This document shows, piece by piece, positions 1-7,379 of a stretch of DNA of 9,021 nt. A model generated the notes under the pieces. It saw nothing but the letters and a program-made list of their open reading frames with translations. It had not been told where the DNA came from and searched no databases. This DNA comes from JACZST01 sp036985755 (GTDB lineage Bacteria > Actinomycetota > Acidimicrobiia > Spongiisociales > UBA5794), in the NCBI GenBank assembly GCA_036985755.1, contig BTQG01000092.1:1-9021 (forward strand), given 5' to 3'. The position numbers and the translations under genes are program-made. Every line of letters starts with the position of its first letter. The stretch's first letter is position 1.

Positions 1-177
1 CGAAGCGGAAAATCAACTAGGTCGAACGCACTAAAACACGCAGAGTGTTCAAGGTCGGGGCCTCGTTGGTCGATATTCTGCTGTGAACCGGTGGGACGGC
101 CGACGGGGTAAGTTATACCCAATGATGCAGGGTGGTTCACAAACAAGACCTGCATCGGTCCCCTTCCGAGGTTCAAT

Positions 178-203
178 CAGAAGCCCCCATATGGGGGCTT
201 CTG
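178..203. terminator. 26-bp perfect palindrome, probable bidirectional terminator
   Basis: An 11-bp arm starting CAGAAGCCCCC is followed by ATAT and its exact reverse complement. As RNA this makes a very stable GC-rich stem with a 4-nt loop. No T-run follows on either strand, which is common for hairpin terminators in high-GC actinobacteria. It lies 111 bp beyond the stop codon of the minus-strand ABC operon and could end that transcript, or one entering from the left edge. An operator-type protein site is the alternative. Confidence 0.6.
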
Positions 204-261
204 CACTGGGAGGGTGCTGAGGAATCCTCCGGCGGGTCGAAACACCCTGGGCAACTTTCCC

Positions 262-308
262 GGGTCGCGGGTCACGAGCAATGGTGGGGGAATCGTGACT
301 CGCGACTC
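262..308. repeat. Inverted pair of heptamer repeats (GRGTCRC)
   Basis: The left arm reads GGGTCGC GGGTCAC GA (262-277) and the right arm TCGTGACTCGCGACTC (293-308). The reverse complement of the right arm matches the left at 14 of 16 positions, with a 15-nt spacer. Each arm is itself two copies of a 7-bp unit. It sits just beyond the stop codon of the ABC gene (316-314), so as minus-strand RNA it would form a hairpin directly after the coding region and may help end the transcript. Confidence 0.65.
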
Positions 309-313
309 AACCG

Positions 314-2068
314 CTACACACCGGTCGAACCCTCCCAGTCGGCATACAAACCTGCGTAGACACCGCCGGCGGCAACGAGCTCGGCATGGGATCCACGTTC
401 GACGATCTCACCCTCGTCGAAAACAAGCACCGTGTCCGCAGCCTCTGCCGTCGACAAACGATGGGCGATCGTGATCGATGTCCGCCCCGCGGTGAGGCGC
501 TCGATCGCCCGCCGGATCCGGACCTCGAGAGCAGGGTCGACCGCCGAGGTGGCCTCGTCGAGCACAAGCAGATCGGGATTGGCGATCCAGGCCCTGGCGA
601 TGGCGACGAGCTGACGCTCCCCCGCCGACAAATTCGATCCGCGCTCGCCGACGCGAGTGCCAATCCCATCCGGTAGCGAGTCGACCCAATCGAGCAGCCC
701 CAGATCGGCGAAGGCGACCCGCACCCCGGCATCGTCCGCAGCGGGTTTGCCGTAACGAACATTGTCGGCGACCGACCCGTCGAACAGGAACCCCTCCTGC
801 GGCACATAGGCGACGCGACTCCGCAGCGAGGCGAAACGCACCTCATCGAGGGGAATGTCGGCGACACGGATGCCTCCCTCGGTGGGGTCGAGCAGCCGTG
901 TCGCCAACTTGGCGAACGTCGACTTGCCTGAGCCGGTTTCGCCGACCACGGCAACCTGCTTGCCCGCCGAGATCTCCGCCGTAATGTCGAGCAGGACGTC
1001 GGAGCCGGTGGGATATCGGAACCTGACGCCTTCAAAACGGACATCGAGAGCGCGATCGGGGAGATTGACCCCATCCGGGGGGTCCGGGACCTCCACCGGA
1101 GTGTCGAGCACGCCCAGGATCTTCCTCAGGCCGGCACCCGCCGATTGGGCTTGATTGACCGTCTCCACGAGGATCTGAATCGGGTAGACGAGCAGTGTGA
1201 CGAGGAACAGGAAGGCGACGAGTGTGCCTGCGCTCAGCCCCCACCCGACACCGAACGCTATGCCGACGGCAACGGCCGATGCCGTGATTACCCCCGAGAA
1301 CACCTCGGCCGAAGAGAACAGCACCGCCGCCAACGCTCCCGCCCCGAACTCGGCGCGGTACTGGCGGTCGAGGGTGTCCCTCACCCTTCCCGATACCGCA
1401 TCCTCCATGCCGTAGGCCCGTACGGTCGCCAAACCCGACGTGGCTTCCCCGATGACTCCGAGGGAGTCGCCGACGCGGTCGCGTACCCGGTCGTGAGCTC
1501 TGCGCAGGATCCGCTGAAACAGAAAGAACAGCCCGGCGTATATCGCCACCCCGACCGCGATCATCAACGCCAGGCGCCACTCATAGACGAGCATCGCGGC
1601 GAATGCCAACGTCACCTGGGCGGTGCCCAGCAGCATCCCGACCCCACCCCACCCCATGAACTCCTGGATAGTCTCCACGTCGGAGGTGACCCTCGCCACC
1701 AATGTGCCGCGGCGTTCCGACTGGACGTGGAGCATCGACAGACGGTGCAGATGACTGAATGTCGCCACCCGCAGGTCGGCGAGGCCCGCGCTAGAGGATC
1801 GGGCCAGCCGCGCCAACGACCACCTTCTGGCAACCGCCGCCAGCACGATCGCCAGTACCGCTGCAGCCCCTGCCTGAATCGCTTGTGTGGCGTCGACCGC
1901 GCTTTTTTCCAGGAGCACCGAGTCGATGATCCGCTGGATGGTTATCGGCACGACGAGCTCGAGGGCGGTGCCGAACACGGCGAGCGCCAGAGTGAAAGCG
2001 AGACCTCGAGAGAGGGCGGGGGCCACCTTGAAGGCACGGAGCAACACGCCGGAGGTCGACCCGCTCAT
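314..2068 (-). CDS. ABC exporter half-transporter, consensus-site subunit
   Basis: A 584-aa type IV (ABCB/MsbA-like) exporter half: a six-helix membrane domain (about residues 22-300) followed by a nucleotide-binding domain. Visible motifs are Walker A GETGSGKST (376-384), Q-loop Q424, signature LSAGERQ (480-486), Walker B with D504 and catalytic E505, D-loop SAVD (508-511) and H-loop H536. The catalytic Glu and His are intact, while the signature deviates from LSGGQ. The ATG at 2068-2066 overlaps the TGA of the upstream ABC gene (ATGA) and is preceded by a strong AGGAGGAGG, so the two are translationally coupled. Together they should form a heterodimer in the cytoplasmic membrane, using ATP to export a drug, lipid or peptide. 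The substrate cannot be read from sequence. Confidence 0.93.
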   Translation of the reverse strand: MSGSTSGVLLRAFKVAPALSRGLAFTLALAVFGTALELVVPITIQRIIDSVLLEKSAVDATQAIQAGAAAVLAIVLAAVARRWSLARLARSSSAGLADLRVATFSHLHRLSMLHVQSERRGTLVARVTSDVETIQEFMGWGGVGMLLGTAQVTLAFAAMLVYEWRLALMIAVGVAIYAGLFFLFQRILRRAHDRVRDRVGDSLGVIGEATSGLATVRAYGMEDAVSGRVRDTLDRQYRAEFGAGALAAVLFSSAEVFSGVITASAVAVGIAFGVGWGLSAGTLVAFLFLVTLLVYPIQILVETVNQAQSAGAGLRKILGVLDTPVEVPDPPDGVNLPDRALDVRFEGVRFRYPTGSDVLLDITAEISAGKQVAVVGETGSGKSTFAKLATRLLDPTEGGIRVADIPLDEVRFASLRSRVAYVPQEGFLFDGSVADNVRYGKPAADDAGVRVAFADLGLLDWVDSLPDGIGTRVGERGSNLSAGERQLVAIARAWIANPDLLVLDEATSAVDPALEVRIRRAIERLTAGRTSITIAHRLSTAEAADTVLVFDEGEIVERGSHAELVAAGGVYAGLYADWEGSTGV

Positions 2069-3903
2069 GGCGCCACCTCCTCCTGAACCCGGTGGCTCGT
2101 TTCCTCTTCGTACGCTCGCAGGATGCGCTCATAGCCGGGCACGGTGGCGAGCAACTCCTCGTGGGTTCCGTGCGCAACCACTCTGCCCTCGTCGACGAAC
2201 AGCACCTCGTCGGTGAGCATGATCGACGATCGGCGATAGGCAACGACGACGATCGTCGACGGCAGGTCGGCGCCCTGGAGGCCACGCAGGATCTCGATTT
2301 CCACAGAGGGGTCGACCGCCGACGTGGCATCATCGAGCAGCAGCACCCGCGGCTTGCGAACCAGGGCCCTGGCCAAGGCGACTCGCTGGCGCTCGCCACC
2401 CGACAACGATGCCCCCCGCTCGCCGATGCGCGTCTGATAGCCGTCCGGCAGGTCATGGACGAAGCGCTCCACGCCGGCGAGCCGTGCCGCTTCCAACACG
2501 TCGGCTTCGTCTCGCTCGATGCCGAGGGTGATATTGCCCCACACCGTGTCGTCGAACAAGAATGTCTCCTGGGATACCAACGAGACTTCCAGGGGTAGCT
2601 CGGAGCGGGCGAAATCCCTGAGGTCGCGCCCGTCGAGGCGGATGGCTCCGTCGGTGGGATCCCACAGCCGTGCCAGCAACAGAGCCAGGGTGGACTTGCC
2701 GGAGCCCGTCGGCCCGACGACGGCGACCGTCCTGCCTGCAGGGATGTCGAGTCGGAGATGCGAGAGGACCGGCTCGGTGTCCGTATAGGAGAATGCGACA
2801 TCCTCGGAGTCGACAGGGGCCCCAGACCGCTGCGATGCCGCTAACAACGTGCCGTGGTCGACGATTTCATCGGCATCGAGCACGTCCTGGACCCGCTTCC
2901 ATGCCGCCTGACTGTGCGCCATCTCGAAGATCACGAACCCGATGAGCTGGAGAGGGAACGCCATCAGCGTGATCAGGTAGGTCACCGAGACCAGCTGGCC
3001 GGCGGTCATGGGACCGGATGACACGAGCATGGCCCCCACGACAAGGACGAGGATGGTGATGATCGCAGGGAACCCCTCGACAACAGCCCTGAAACTGGCG
3101 AACCGAACTCCGATCCCGATCAGCCGGTCGCGAAGGATGTCGGATGCCCGCTGAAAGCGTTCGGTCTCCTCCCGTTCACGCCCGAGCGCCTTGATCGTCA
3201 ATGCGCCGTCGATGCTCTCGTGGGCGATCTCGCCGACGATGCCCCGGTCGTATTGGGCGGCTTCGAACTCGGTGAAGAGCTCGAACGCACCGAAGATGTC
3301 GATCGCCACCAGGGCGGAGAGCCCGATCAGCACGATGACGCCGAGAATCCAATTGGTAATGAACACCATGACGATGGTGGCGACGAGCAGCAGCGAGGCA
3401 CCCGCTGCGTAGGGCAACGGCGCCAGGACGAACGTGCCGAGGTTGGTATCCACCTCGCTGACCGATAACAGGTCTCCCGTCGAGCGCCGGTCAAACCAGG
3501 ACAAGCGGAGGCGGAACTGGTGATCGACCAGCGACTCGCGGGCGTCGGCGCGGGTCCGGTACTGGAGGGCGCTTGCCGCCGTCCTCCGCAGCGTGATGCC
3601 CGCCGCCTTGACCAGCGCCACCGCCATGATGGCGACAACCGCCAAGGTCACCTTGTTGCCGATTGCCTCACCTCCATCCAGCACCGGGATGATCACCAGG
3701 TCGGTGATGCGGCCGATGACGATGGCCGAGGCCACGATCGCGGAGACGAAAACGGCGGCACCGATGACCGCAAAGCCAAACCACCAGGGATGCCAGCGGA
3801 TGAACCTTCCGATGAGTCGGAAGCCACCAGAGAGAACCGAGCCAAGTGGCACCTGCTCCGGAGGCTGTCGCGGGTCGGGCTCAGCAGTCGGGGTCATCGC
3901 CAT
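2065..3903 (-). CDS. ABC exporter half-transporter, degenerate-site subunit
   Basis: A 612-aa ABC exporter half with a membrane domain (about residues 42-330) and a C-terminal nucleotide-binding domain: Walker A GPTGSGKST (397-405), Q-loop Q445, canonical signature LSGGERQ (500-506), Walker B aspartate D524 and D-loop SAVD. Two catalytic positions are altered: the Glu after Walker B is Asp (D525), and the H-loop His is Tyr (Y556 in VVAYRRSS). This pattern is known from the degenerate partner of heterodimeric exporters such as TM287/288, BmrCD and LmrCD. The frame stays open to 4161, but the first 86 codons are antisense to another gene and not protein-like. The start is placed at ATG 3903 (alternative 3897), which lacks a Shine-Dalgarno sequence but has TAGCAT 7 nt upstream, suggesting a leaderless mRNA. 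Confidence 0.92.
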   Translation of the reverse strand: MAMTPTAEPDPRQPPEQVPLGSVLSGGFRLIGRFIRWHPWWFGFAVIGAAVFVSAIVASAIVIGRITDLVIIPVLDGGEAIGNKVTLAVVAIMAVALVKAAGITLRRTAASALQYRTRADARESLVDHQFRLRLSWFDRRSTGDLLSVSEVDTNLGTFVLAPLPYAAGASLLLVATIVMVFITNWILGVIVLIGLSALVAIDIFGAFELFTEFEAAQYDRGIVGEIAHESIDGALTIKALGREREETERFQRASDILRDRLIGIGVRFASFRAVVEGFPAIITILVLVVGAMLVSSGPMTAGQLVSVTYLITLMAFPLQLIGFVIFEMAHSQAAWKRVQDVLDADEIVDHGTLLAASQRSGAPVDSEDVAFSYTDTEPVLSHLRLDIPAGRTVAVVGPTGSGKSTLALLLARLWDPTDGAIRLDGRDLRDFARSELPLEVSLVSQETFLFDDTVWGNITLGIERDEADVLEAARLAGVERFVHDLPDGYQTRIGERGASLSGGERQRVALARALVRKPRVLLLDDATSAVDPSVEIEILRGLQGADLPSTIVVVAYRRSSIMLTDEVLFVDEGRVVAHGTHEELLATVPGYERILRAYEEETSHRVQEEVAP

Positions 3904-3910
3904 CAGGGTG

Positions 3911-3916
3911 ATGCTA
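3911..3916 (-). promoter_or_regulatory. Candidate -10 box of the ABC exporter operon
   Basis: Read on the minus strand, TAGCAT (TANNNT type) ends 7 nt before the ATG at 3903. That would place the transcription start at or next to the start codon, consistent with no ribosome-binding site being visible there. No good -35 box is seen at 16-18 bp. Confidence 0.4.
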
Positions 3917-3967
3917 GGAAACGAGGACGTGGTAGTTGGCACTGGCCACCCCGCTCGCTGAGACCGG

Positions 3968-3973
3968 TACCAT
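3968..3973 (+). promoter_or_regulatory. Candidate -10 box of the small membrane protein gene
   Basis: TACCAT lies 8 nt before the ATG at 3982, and no Shine-Dalgarno sequence precedes that ATG. The spacing fits a leaderless transcript starting at the ATG. It shares the 78-bp divergent gap with the candidate promoter of the ABC operon, so the two could be co-regulated. No clear -35 element is present. Confidence 0.38.
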
Positions 3974-3981
3974 TCACTCCC

Positions 3982-4125
3982 ATGAGCTTGTTGATCGCCC
4001 TCGCCGAGACCGCAGATGTCACCGACTTCGACGAGACGCTGCTCCCGATCACGATCGCGTTCGGGGTCATCGCGCTCGCCTTCGCCGCAATCGCAGCCTG
4101 GATCGTCACCCCGAGCGAAGCCTGA
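3982..4125 (+). CDS. Small single-span membrane protein (47 aa), unknown function
   Basis: The predicted protein has a short N-terminal helix-like start (MSLLIALAETADV), an acidic stretch (DFDE, 16-19) and one strongly hydrophobic segment at about residues 22-42, then a short tail ending PSEA. Nearly all codons end in G or C, the coding signature of this genome, which favours a real plus-strand gene over the antisense frame. It has no Shine-Dalgarno sequence but TACCAT sits 8 nt upstream of the ATG. It is divergent from the ABC exporter and 143 bp upstream of the DUF1876 gene. Its stop codon lies inside a terminator-like hairpin. I do not recognise a family; a small membrane accessory peptide is possible but unproven. 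Confidence 0.6.
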   Translation: MSLLIALAETADVTDFDETLLPITIAFGVIALAFAAIAAWIVTPSEA

Positions 4126-4139
4126 GCCTCGGGCTTCGC
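4115..4139 (+). terminator. Hairpin overlapping the stop codon of the small membrane gene
   Basis: GCGAAGCCTG (4115-4124) pairs with CGGGCTTCGC (4130-4139) through ten pairs, one of them a G-U wobble, with a 5-nt loop. The TGA stop (4123-4125) lies in the stem and loop. No T-run follows; instead three heptamer repeats start at 4142. A close copy of the whole arrangement occurs at 4506-4554. Confidence 0.55.
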
Positions 4140-4141
4140 CG

Positions 4142-4162
4142 TATTGCATTTCACGTATCACG
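4142..4162 (+). repeat. Heptamer array TATTGCA-TTTCACG-TATCACG
   Basis: Three consecutive degenerate 7-bp units directly follow the hairpin at 4115-4139. The stretch from the hairpin through GGCTTCGCCGTATT to the end of the array and the flanking GGGTGG/GAGTGG matches the segment at 4519-4554, showing a dispersed cassette and not chance similarity. Confidence 0.6.
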
Positions 4163-4257
4163 GGTGGGTAAGGTCGGAGGGTTCGCCGGAGACAGTTCCC
4201 AACCCGGAGACCGAAATGCCCTAGCCAGATCGTCGCTCTTCGACCATGCTCGAATGG

Positions 4258-4266
4258 AGGAGGTGA
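4258..4266 (+). promoter_or_regulatory. Perfect Shine-Dalgarno sequence AGGAGGTGA
   Basis: The site is fully complementary to the 16S rRNA 3' tail and leaves 5 nt between AGGAGG and the ATG at 4269. It decides the start of the DUF1876 gene: the in-frame ATG at 4254 lies just upstream of the site and has no site of its own. Confidence 0.85.
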
Positions 4267-4268
4267 GG

Positions 4269-4514
4269 ATGGAGAAGGACATCACGATCGCAGTGCACAT
4301 CGAAGAGGACGACGCCACGACAACCGTGCACGCCGTTCTCGACCTGATGGGAGATCACTTCGAGGCAAGGGGAAAAGCAAAGCGGAACCCGGGTGACAAA
4401 TCGGCGCCGGTCATCGGCGAGGAACTGGCGCTAGCCCGAGCACTCAACGGTCTTCAGAACGAGGTAATGGAGGCTGCGCAGACCAAAATCGAAGCGTTCC
4501 TGGAAGAAGCCTGA
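4269..4514 (+). CDS. DUF1876 (Rv2632c-like) small protein
   Basis: This 81-aa acidic protein fits the actinobacterial DUF1876/Rv2632c family in length and pattern: an N-terminal strand with acidic residues (ITIAVHIEEDD), a middle GxARxxP-like stretch (ARGKAKRNPGD, 33-43), and the hallmark helix IGEELALARALNGL (49-62) followed by a second helix ending IEAF. Mycobacterial members have the same V/EIGDELAxARALSDL core. The family fold is double-stranded-RNA-binding-like, but its molecular role is unknown, and the mycobacterial genes are linked to stress and hypoxia. The start at 4269 is fixed by a perfect Shine-Dalgarno sequence. The TGA stop is inside an 8-bp hairpin, and the gene converges on the M23 peptidase gene 128 bp away. 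Confidence 0.85.
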   Translation: MEKDITIAVHIEEDDATTTVHAVLDLMGDHFEARGKAKRNPGDKSAPVIGEELALARALNGLQNEVMEAAQTKIEAFLEEA

Positions 4515-4524
4515 GCCAGGCTTC
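4506..4524 (+). terminator. Hairpin overlapping the stop codon of the DUF1876 gene
   Basis: GAAGCCTG (4506-4513) and CAGGCTTC (4517-4524) form a perfect 8-bp stem with a 3-nt loop; the TGA stop (4512-4514) is at the top of the left arm. It is followed by heptamer repeats and not by a T-run. It is the sister of the hairpin at 4115-4139, down to the shared GAAGCCTGAGCC. Confidence 0.6.
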
Positions 4525-4527
4525 GCC

Positions 4528-4614
4528 GTATTACGTATCACGTATCACGAGTGGATTTCGCGGGTGCGATGAAGCTCGCAGTGCCGGTTTTCGTAGTACG
4601 TAATACGTAATACG
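4528..4614. repeat. Inverted pair of heptamer arrays between convergent genes
   Basis: The left array is TATTACG-TATCACG-TATCACG (4529-4549), and the right array TAGTACG-TAATACG-TAATACG (4594-4614). The 22 bases at 4528-4549 match the reverse complement of 4593-4614 at 19 positions, with a 43-nt spacer, so either strand could fold into a long hairpin. It lies between the 3' ends of the DUF1876 gene and the M23 gene, where a two-way terminator would be expected. Confidence 0.65.
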
Positions 4615-4630
4615 GTCTGCACGTACTACG
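4592..4630. terminator. Local hairpin CGTAGTACGT/ACGTACTACG near the M23 gene 3' end
   Basis: A perfect 10-bp inverted repeat (4592-4601 and 4621-4630) with a 19-nt loop uses the outer heptamer units of the right array. It lies 13 bp beyond the M23 stop codon. On the minus strand it is followed by AAAA and on the plus strand by TTTC, so it is at best a weak classical terminator. It competes with the longer pairing to 4528-4549. Confidence 0.4.
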
Positions 4631-4642
4631 TTTCTGATGGAC

Positions 4643-6007
4643 CTAACGCCAGAAGGGCAGCACCGGAGCGTCGGCGATGCTTTCGAGAAAGGCAAGGGTC
4701 TCCGCGGTGAGATCGCCAGGCTCGACGACGAAAACCCCGTAGCCTGGCTGTTCCTGTGGCGGTTCTTTCGCCCGATAGCTCGTCCAACTACCTCCGGTCG
4801 GGTAATACAACGTATTGCGAGACCCGGACCGCCCGATCCCCTCGAACGCCGTCCTTCCAACACGACCGGCGGGCTCGGCAAAGTCCAGGATGGTGGTGGC
4901 TGCCCGCTGGGTCAGGGAACGAAAGACACTCGCCTGCTCGACGTCGAGCTCATCGCGATCACCGAGGAACACGATTGAGTAGGGCGCCGGTGACATCTCC
5001 GGCTGAAGAAGATTGGAGCCGAAGCCATCGTCGTGCGCCGGCTCCTGTCCACCGAGCACTTCGGCTGCTTCGACGAGCCGCGGCCGGAGGTCCAGGCCGT
5101 CGGCAACGACAGGCTCCAGCAACGCCTGCTCGACCAACTCGGAGCGTCCGACGAGGTACTCGAGCACCTCCTCGAGCCACAGATCGCCGACAACATTGAC
5201 TCGTGCCGGCTGCAGTTCAGCGAGCGCCGCCATCGTCTCTGGGGCAAGCGTGTCCCATTCGCCGAGCAGCAGCGGACCGCCCAGCTGCAAGGGGGCATAG
5301 CCGTTGTCGAGCATCGTGGTGTAATCGTCGATCGCCATCACCGTGACCACCGGCGCACCCTCCGGGTAGGCCGACACCGCGATCTCAGCCGCAGTCGCGA
5401 ACGGGTCGTCGCTACCCATCTGGTACAGGCTGACGCGGCGCGCCGCCTTGAGGGAGGCATATGGGTCGACCGGCAGGCCGGATGGCATTCGGATCTCGAA
5501 GTGAATGTGCGGCTGGGTGTGCTCGGCATTGCCCGAGTCACCGACCCAGCCGATCAATTGACCGGCCTTGACCGATGAGCCCTCCGACAGGCCCGGCGGC
5601 GTGCACATATAGTCTTGGTCGTCGTAACCCGGTGTGTCGTTGTTCATGTGAACGTAGCGGGTGTACCAGCCGTCCTCGCCTGTGACCTCCACGTTGCACC
5701 ACTCACCGTCGTCACGAATATCCGAGATCACACCGTCGTGGGAGGCAACGACGGGAACGCCCTTCCAGCCGTAGGTGAGGATGTCGTTGCCGTGGTGTTC
5801 CCTGGTGCAGTTGTCACGACAGTCGCCGAAACCGGGAACGGTACGGGTCGCCCCCACGATCGGGAAGACGATGTCACGGGTTACCTTGACCCGCCGAACC
5901 CGGTTTGGGGGCTCTTGGGCGCCGGCTACCGCGGCAGGCCCCAGCGCGGCGACGAGAGACATGACTACGAGGAGGGTGGCGAGACGGCGCATACAGACCG
6001 TAGTCAT
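4643..6007 (-). CDS. Secreted M23 (LytM-like) metallopeptidase with cell-wall-binding-like tail
   Basis: A 454-aa exported protein. A signal peptide (basic MRR, then a hydrophobic run) ends with a likely cleavage after AVAGA (residue 30). The M23 domain spans about 45-185 with all expected zinc and catalytic residues: HxGxD (H71, D75), H120 in RYVHMN, and HxH (H167, H169) in QPHIHFE. These enzymes cut peptide crosslinks in peptidoglycan. Four cysteines (63, 67, 104, 135) could form disulfides. The rest, about 205-454, is not peptidase. GGPLLLGEWDTLAPETMAAL followed by LQPARVNVVGD (243-275) resembles a degenerate cell-wall-binding repeat 2 (PF04122) unit, and VFLGDRDELD onward may be a second. 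The ATG at 6007 is chosen because AAGG sits 6 nt upstream. The 5' leader holds heptamer repeats. Confidence 0.88.
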   Translation of the reverse strand: MTTVCMRRLATLLVVMSLVAALGPAAVAGAQEPPNRVRRVKVTRDIVFPIVGATRTVPGFGDCRDNCTREHHGNDILTYGWKGVPVVASHDGVISDIRDDGEWCNVEVTGEDGWYTRYVHMNNDTPGYDDQDYMCTPPGLSEGSSVKAGQLIGWVGDSGNAEHTQPHIHFEIRMPSGLPVDPYASLKAARRVSLYQMGSDDPFATAAEIAVSAYPEGAPVVTVMAIDDYTTMLDNGYAPLQLGGPLLLGEWDTLAPETMAALAELQPARVNVVGDLWLEEVLEYLVGRSELVEQALLEPVVADGLDLRPRLVEAAEVLGGQEPAHDDGFGSNLLQPEMSPAPYSIVFLGDRDELDVEQASVFRSLTQRAATTILDFAEPAGRVGRTAFEGIGRSGSRNTLYYPTGGSWTSYRAKEPPQEQPGYGVFVVEPGDLTAETLAFLESIADAPVLPFWR

Positions 6008-6023
6008 CGTCACCCTTGGTGGC

Positions 6024-6087
6024 GGACTGAAGACAGGAAATCGTCAGTTTTCGGTCCTCGGTCTTCAGTCCCCGGTCTTCAGTCCCC
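6024..6087. repeat. Six-unit heptamer array with inverted partner in the M23 leader
   Basis: Six units AGTTTTC-GGTCCTC-GGTCTTC-AGTCCCC-GGTCTTC-AGTCCCC run from 6046 to 6087; the last four are two exact copies of a 14-mer. GGACTGAAGAC at 6024-6034 is the exact reverse complement of 6061-6071 and again of 6075-6085, so the region can fold into either of two alternative 11-bp hairpins. On the minus strand it lies 17-80 bp upstream of the M23 start codon, either in its leader or promoter. Confidence 0.7.
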
Positions 6088-6108
6088 GAACATGGGATCG
6101 GAACCCCT

Positions 6109-6136
6109 CTGATAGCTGACGACTGATGACTGACGA
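6109..6136. repeat. Four-unit heptamer array CTGAYGA
   Basis: Units CTGATAG-CTGACGA-CTGATGA-CTGACGA stand directly beyond the stop codon (6140-6138) of the 143-aa gene. The last eight bases (6129-6136) are the reverse complement of TCGTCAGT at 6041-6048, so this array can pair with the edge of the neighbouring array and loop out the sequence between them. It is a different sequence from the arrays near 4550 but has the same 7-bp period. Confidence 0.65.
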
Positions 6137-6137
6137 C

Positions 6138-6569
6138 TCACTCCTCGTCGCGGCGGCTCAGCTCTTCTCGGAGTGCGTCGGTGCTGTACCGCATCAGATC
6201 CGGGTCCCAGTCCACCCGCCGGATCGGAACGGCCTGCTGTTCGACCAGCAGGTCCTCGATCGGGTCCCGCAGGGTCCGGGCCCACGCCCGGCCTCTTGCC
6301 GTTGCCTGCGGGCTCAACGTGGCATCCGAATTGACCGTGTACACCCTGGCCTCGATGGCCGGGTTGGCGCGGCTCCCCTTCTCACCGTAGACGAGCAGCA
6401 CCCCACCCGCCGCCACGTCCTGGATGCCGCCGGTGGCAATGAACTCTCCGTCGAACGCCCACCCCGTCGCCAGCGAGTCATCGACGTTGGTGACGATCTT
6501 CGCCCAGTTCTTCCGCTGCTCATCCCCAACGAGTGGGATCTCAACGGCAACGGTGACCGGCGTATTCAT
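6138..6569 (-). CDS. Hypothetical soluble protein (143 aa)
   Basis: I do not recognise a family. The protein has no signal peptide, no membrane segment and no cysteine. The first half looks like alternating strands and turns (VTVAVEIPLV, then GEFIATGGIQDVAAGGVLLVYGEKG at about 41-65), and the second half is helical and charged, ending EELSRRDEE. The frame is open further upstream, but the extra 117 codons read through the divergent promoter region with odd composition, so the start is set at ATG 6569. There is no Shine-Dalgarno sequence; TACGCT lies 8 nt upstream, fitting a leaderless mRNA. It is divergent from the TasA/SipW-like operon (178-bp gap) and upstream of the M23 gene, separated from it by 130 bp of heptamer repeats. 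Confidence 0.72.
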   Translation of the reverse strand: MNTPVTVAVEIPLVGDEQRKNWAKIVTNVDDSLATGWAFDGEFIATGGIQDVAAGGVLLVYGEKGSRANPAIEARVYTVNSDATLSPQATARGRAWARTLRDPIEDLLVEQQAVPIRRVDWDPDLMRYSTDALREELSRRDEE

Positions 6570-6577
6570 CACAGGTG

Positions 6578-6583
6578 AGCGTA
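6578..6583 (-). promoter_or_regulatory. Candidate -10 box of the 143-aa gene
   Basis: TACGCT on the minus strand ends 8 nt before the ATG at 6569, with no ribosome-binding site between them. A weak TTCCCG at 6606-6601 gives a 17-bp spacing. This is the third start in the window with this layout. Confidence 0.35.
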
Positions 6584-6747
6584 CCGACTCGCAGCGATGT
6601 CGGGAAGGTCGGACGTTGGCGGAGGAGAATCCGCGAGTGACTAGTTCATCATCGGCTATGGAAACCGCCCTCAATGCGACCAACGACCGATCCGATACCA
6701 CCACCGCACACGCAAAACAGCGCAGATAGGACGAATGGGGGAATGTG

Positions 6748-7359
6748 ATGACCCGAGCAACGACATTCAGGGTGGCTGCTGTTTTCAGCGGCTTCCTGAT
6801 CGCCATCTTGATGATCATGACCGCCTCGAGGGCGGTGTTCACCGATCCGACATCCAACGACGGCAACGCCGTGGCTGCCGGAACCGTCGTCCTGAACAAC
6901 GTCGGGGTGCCGAACAACACCGATTCCGGGATCGGCGACGGTACCGGCGACCCGATGTTCGATACCCCCGGAAGCGGGACCTACACCGTCGACGCCAGCG
7001 ACATGGCCCCGGGTGACGGTGGAGTCGTGAACTGCATCGAGATCGAGTACAGCGGCACGGTGGCCTCCACCATCGAGCTGACCTCGGTCACGGTCGGGAC
7101 CGACACGGCAAGCATGGCGGCGGTGCTCGATCTGACCATCGACCGCTACACGTCCACAGACTGCACCGGTACGGTCGACGCAGCGGTCTATTCGGGAACC
7201 CTCGCCGCCTGGGCCGACGCCGAAACGGCATGGTCGGCGAGTGCAACGGCGAGCCGCTCCTATGAGGTGACGATCGAGCTCCAGTCGACCGCCGGCAACC
7301 CGTACCAGGGTGCCACCACCAGCGGCATCGACTTCGAGTGGACCGCCACCAGCAGCTAA
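6748..7359 (+). CDS. TasA/camelysin-like secreted protein with SipW-type signal
   Basis: A 203-aa protein. Residues 8-27 are hydrophobic (VAAVFSGFLIAILMIMTASR) and are followed by AVFTDPTSNDGNAVAAGTVVL (29-49), which matches the SipW-cognate pattern seen in Bacillus TasA (AAFNDxxxxxATFASGTLDL). Cleavage is expected between A29 and V30. MAPGD at 86-90 matches the L/MxPGD motif shared by TasA and camelysin proteins, and the rest looks like a beta-sandwich rich in T, S, D and G. Cys96 and Cys139 could form a disulfide. ATG 6748 is preferred over GTG 6745 because GGGGGAA lies 5 nt upstream. It is first in an operon with the signal peptidase 20 bp downstream. Its likely role is as the subunit of an extracellular fibre or matrix; substrate and assembly are inferred from Bacillus. 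Confidence 0.82.
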   Translation: MTRATTFRVAAVFSGFLIAILMIMTASRAVFTDPTSNDGNAVAAGTVVLNNVGVPNNTDSGIGDGTGDPMFDTPGSGTYTVDASDMAPGDGGVVNCIEIEYSGTVASTIELTSVTVGTDTASMAAVLDLTIDRYTSTDCTGTVDAAVYSGTLAAWADAETAWSASATASRSYEVTIELQSTAGNPYQGATTSGIDFEWTATSS

Positions 7360-7379
7360 CTCCTAGCCGGAAAGAGCAA

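Larger units (their letters stand above)
1..313. other. Intergenic region with several hairpins, no convincing gene
   Basis: No open frame here looks like a real gene: the frames that run through it are short, lack a ribosome-binding site and show no GC-rich third positions. It does hold small inverted repeats: AACAC/GTGTT at 35-49, GGGTA/TACCC at 106-120, an 8-bp perfect stem GATGCAGG/CCTGCATC at 124-131 and 149-156, then the 26-bp palindrome at 178-203, and an inverted heptamer pair at 262-308. The run of hairpins ending in a terminator-like stem could be the 3' part of an untranslated RNA or leader, but I match it to no known RNA family. Confidence 0.5.
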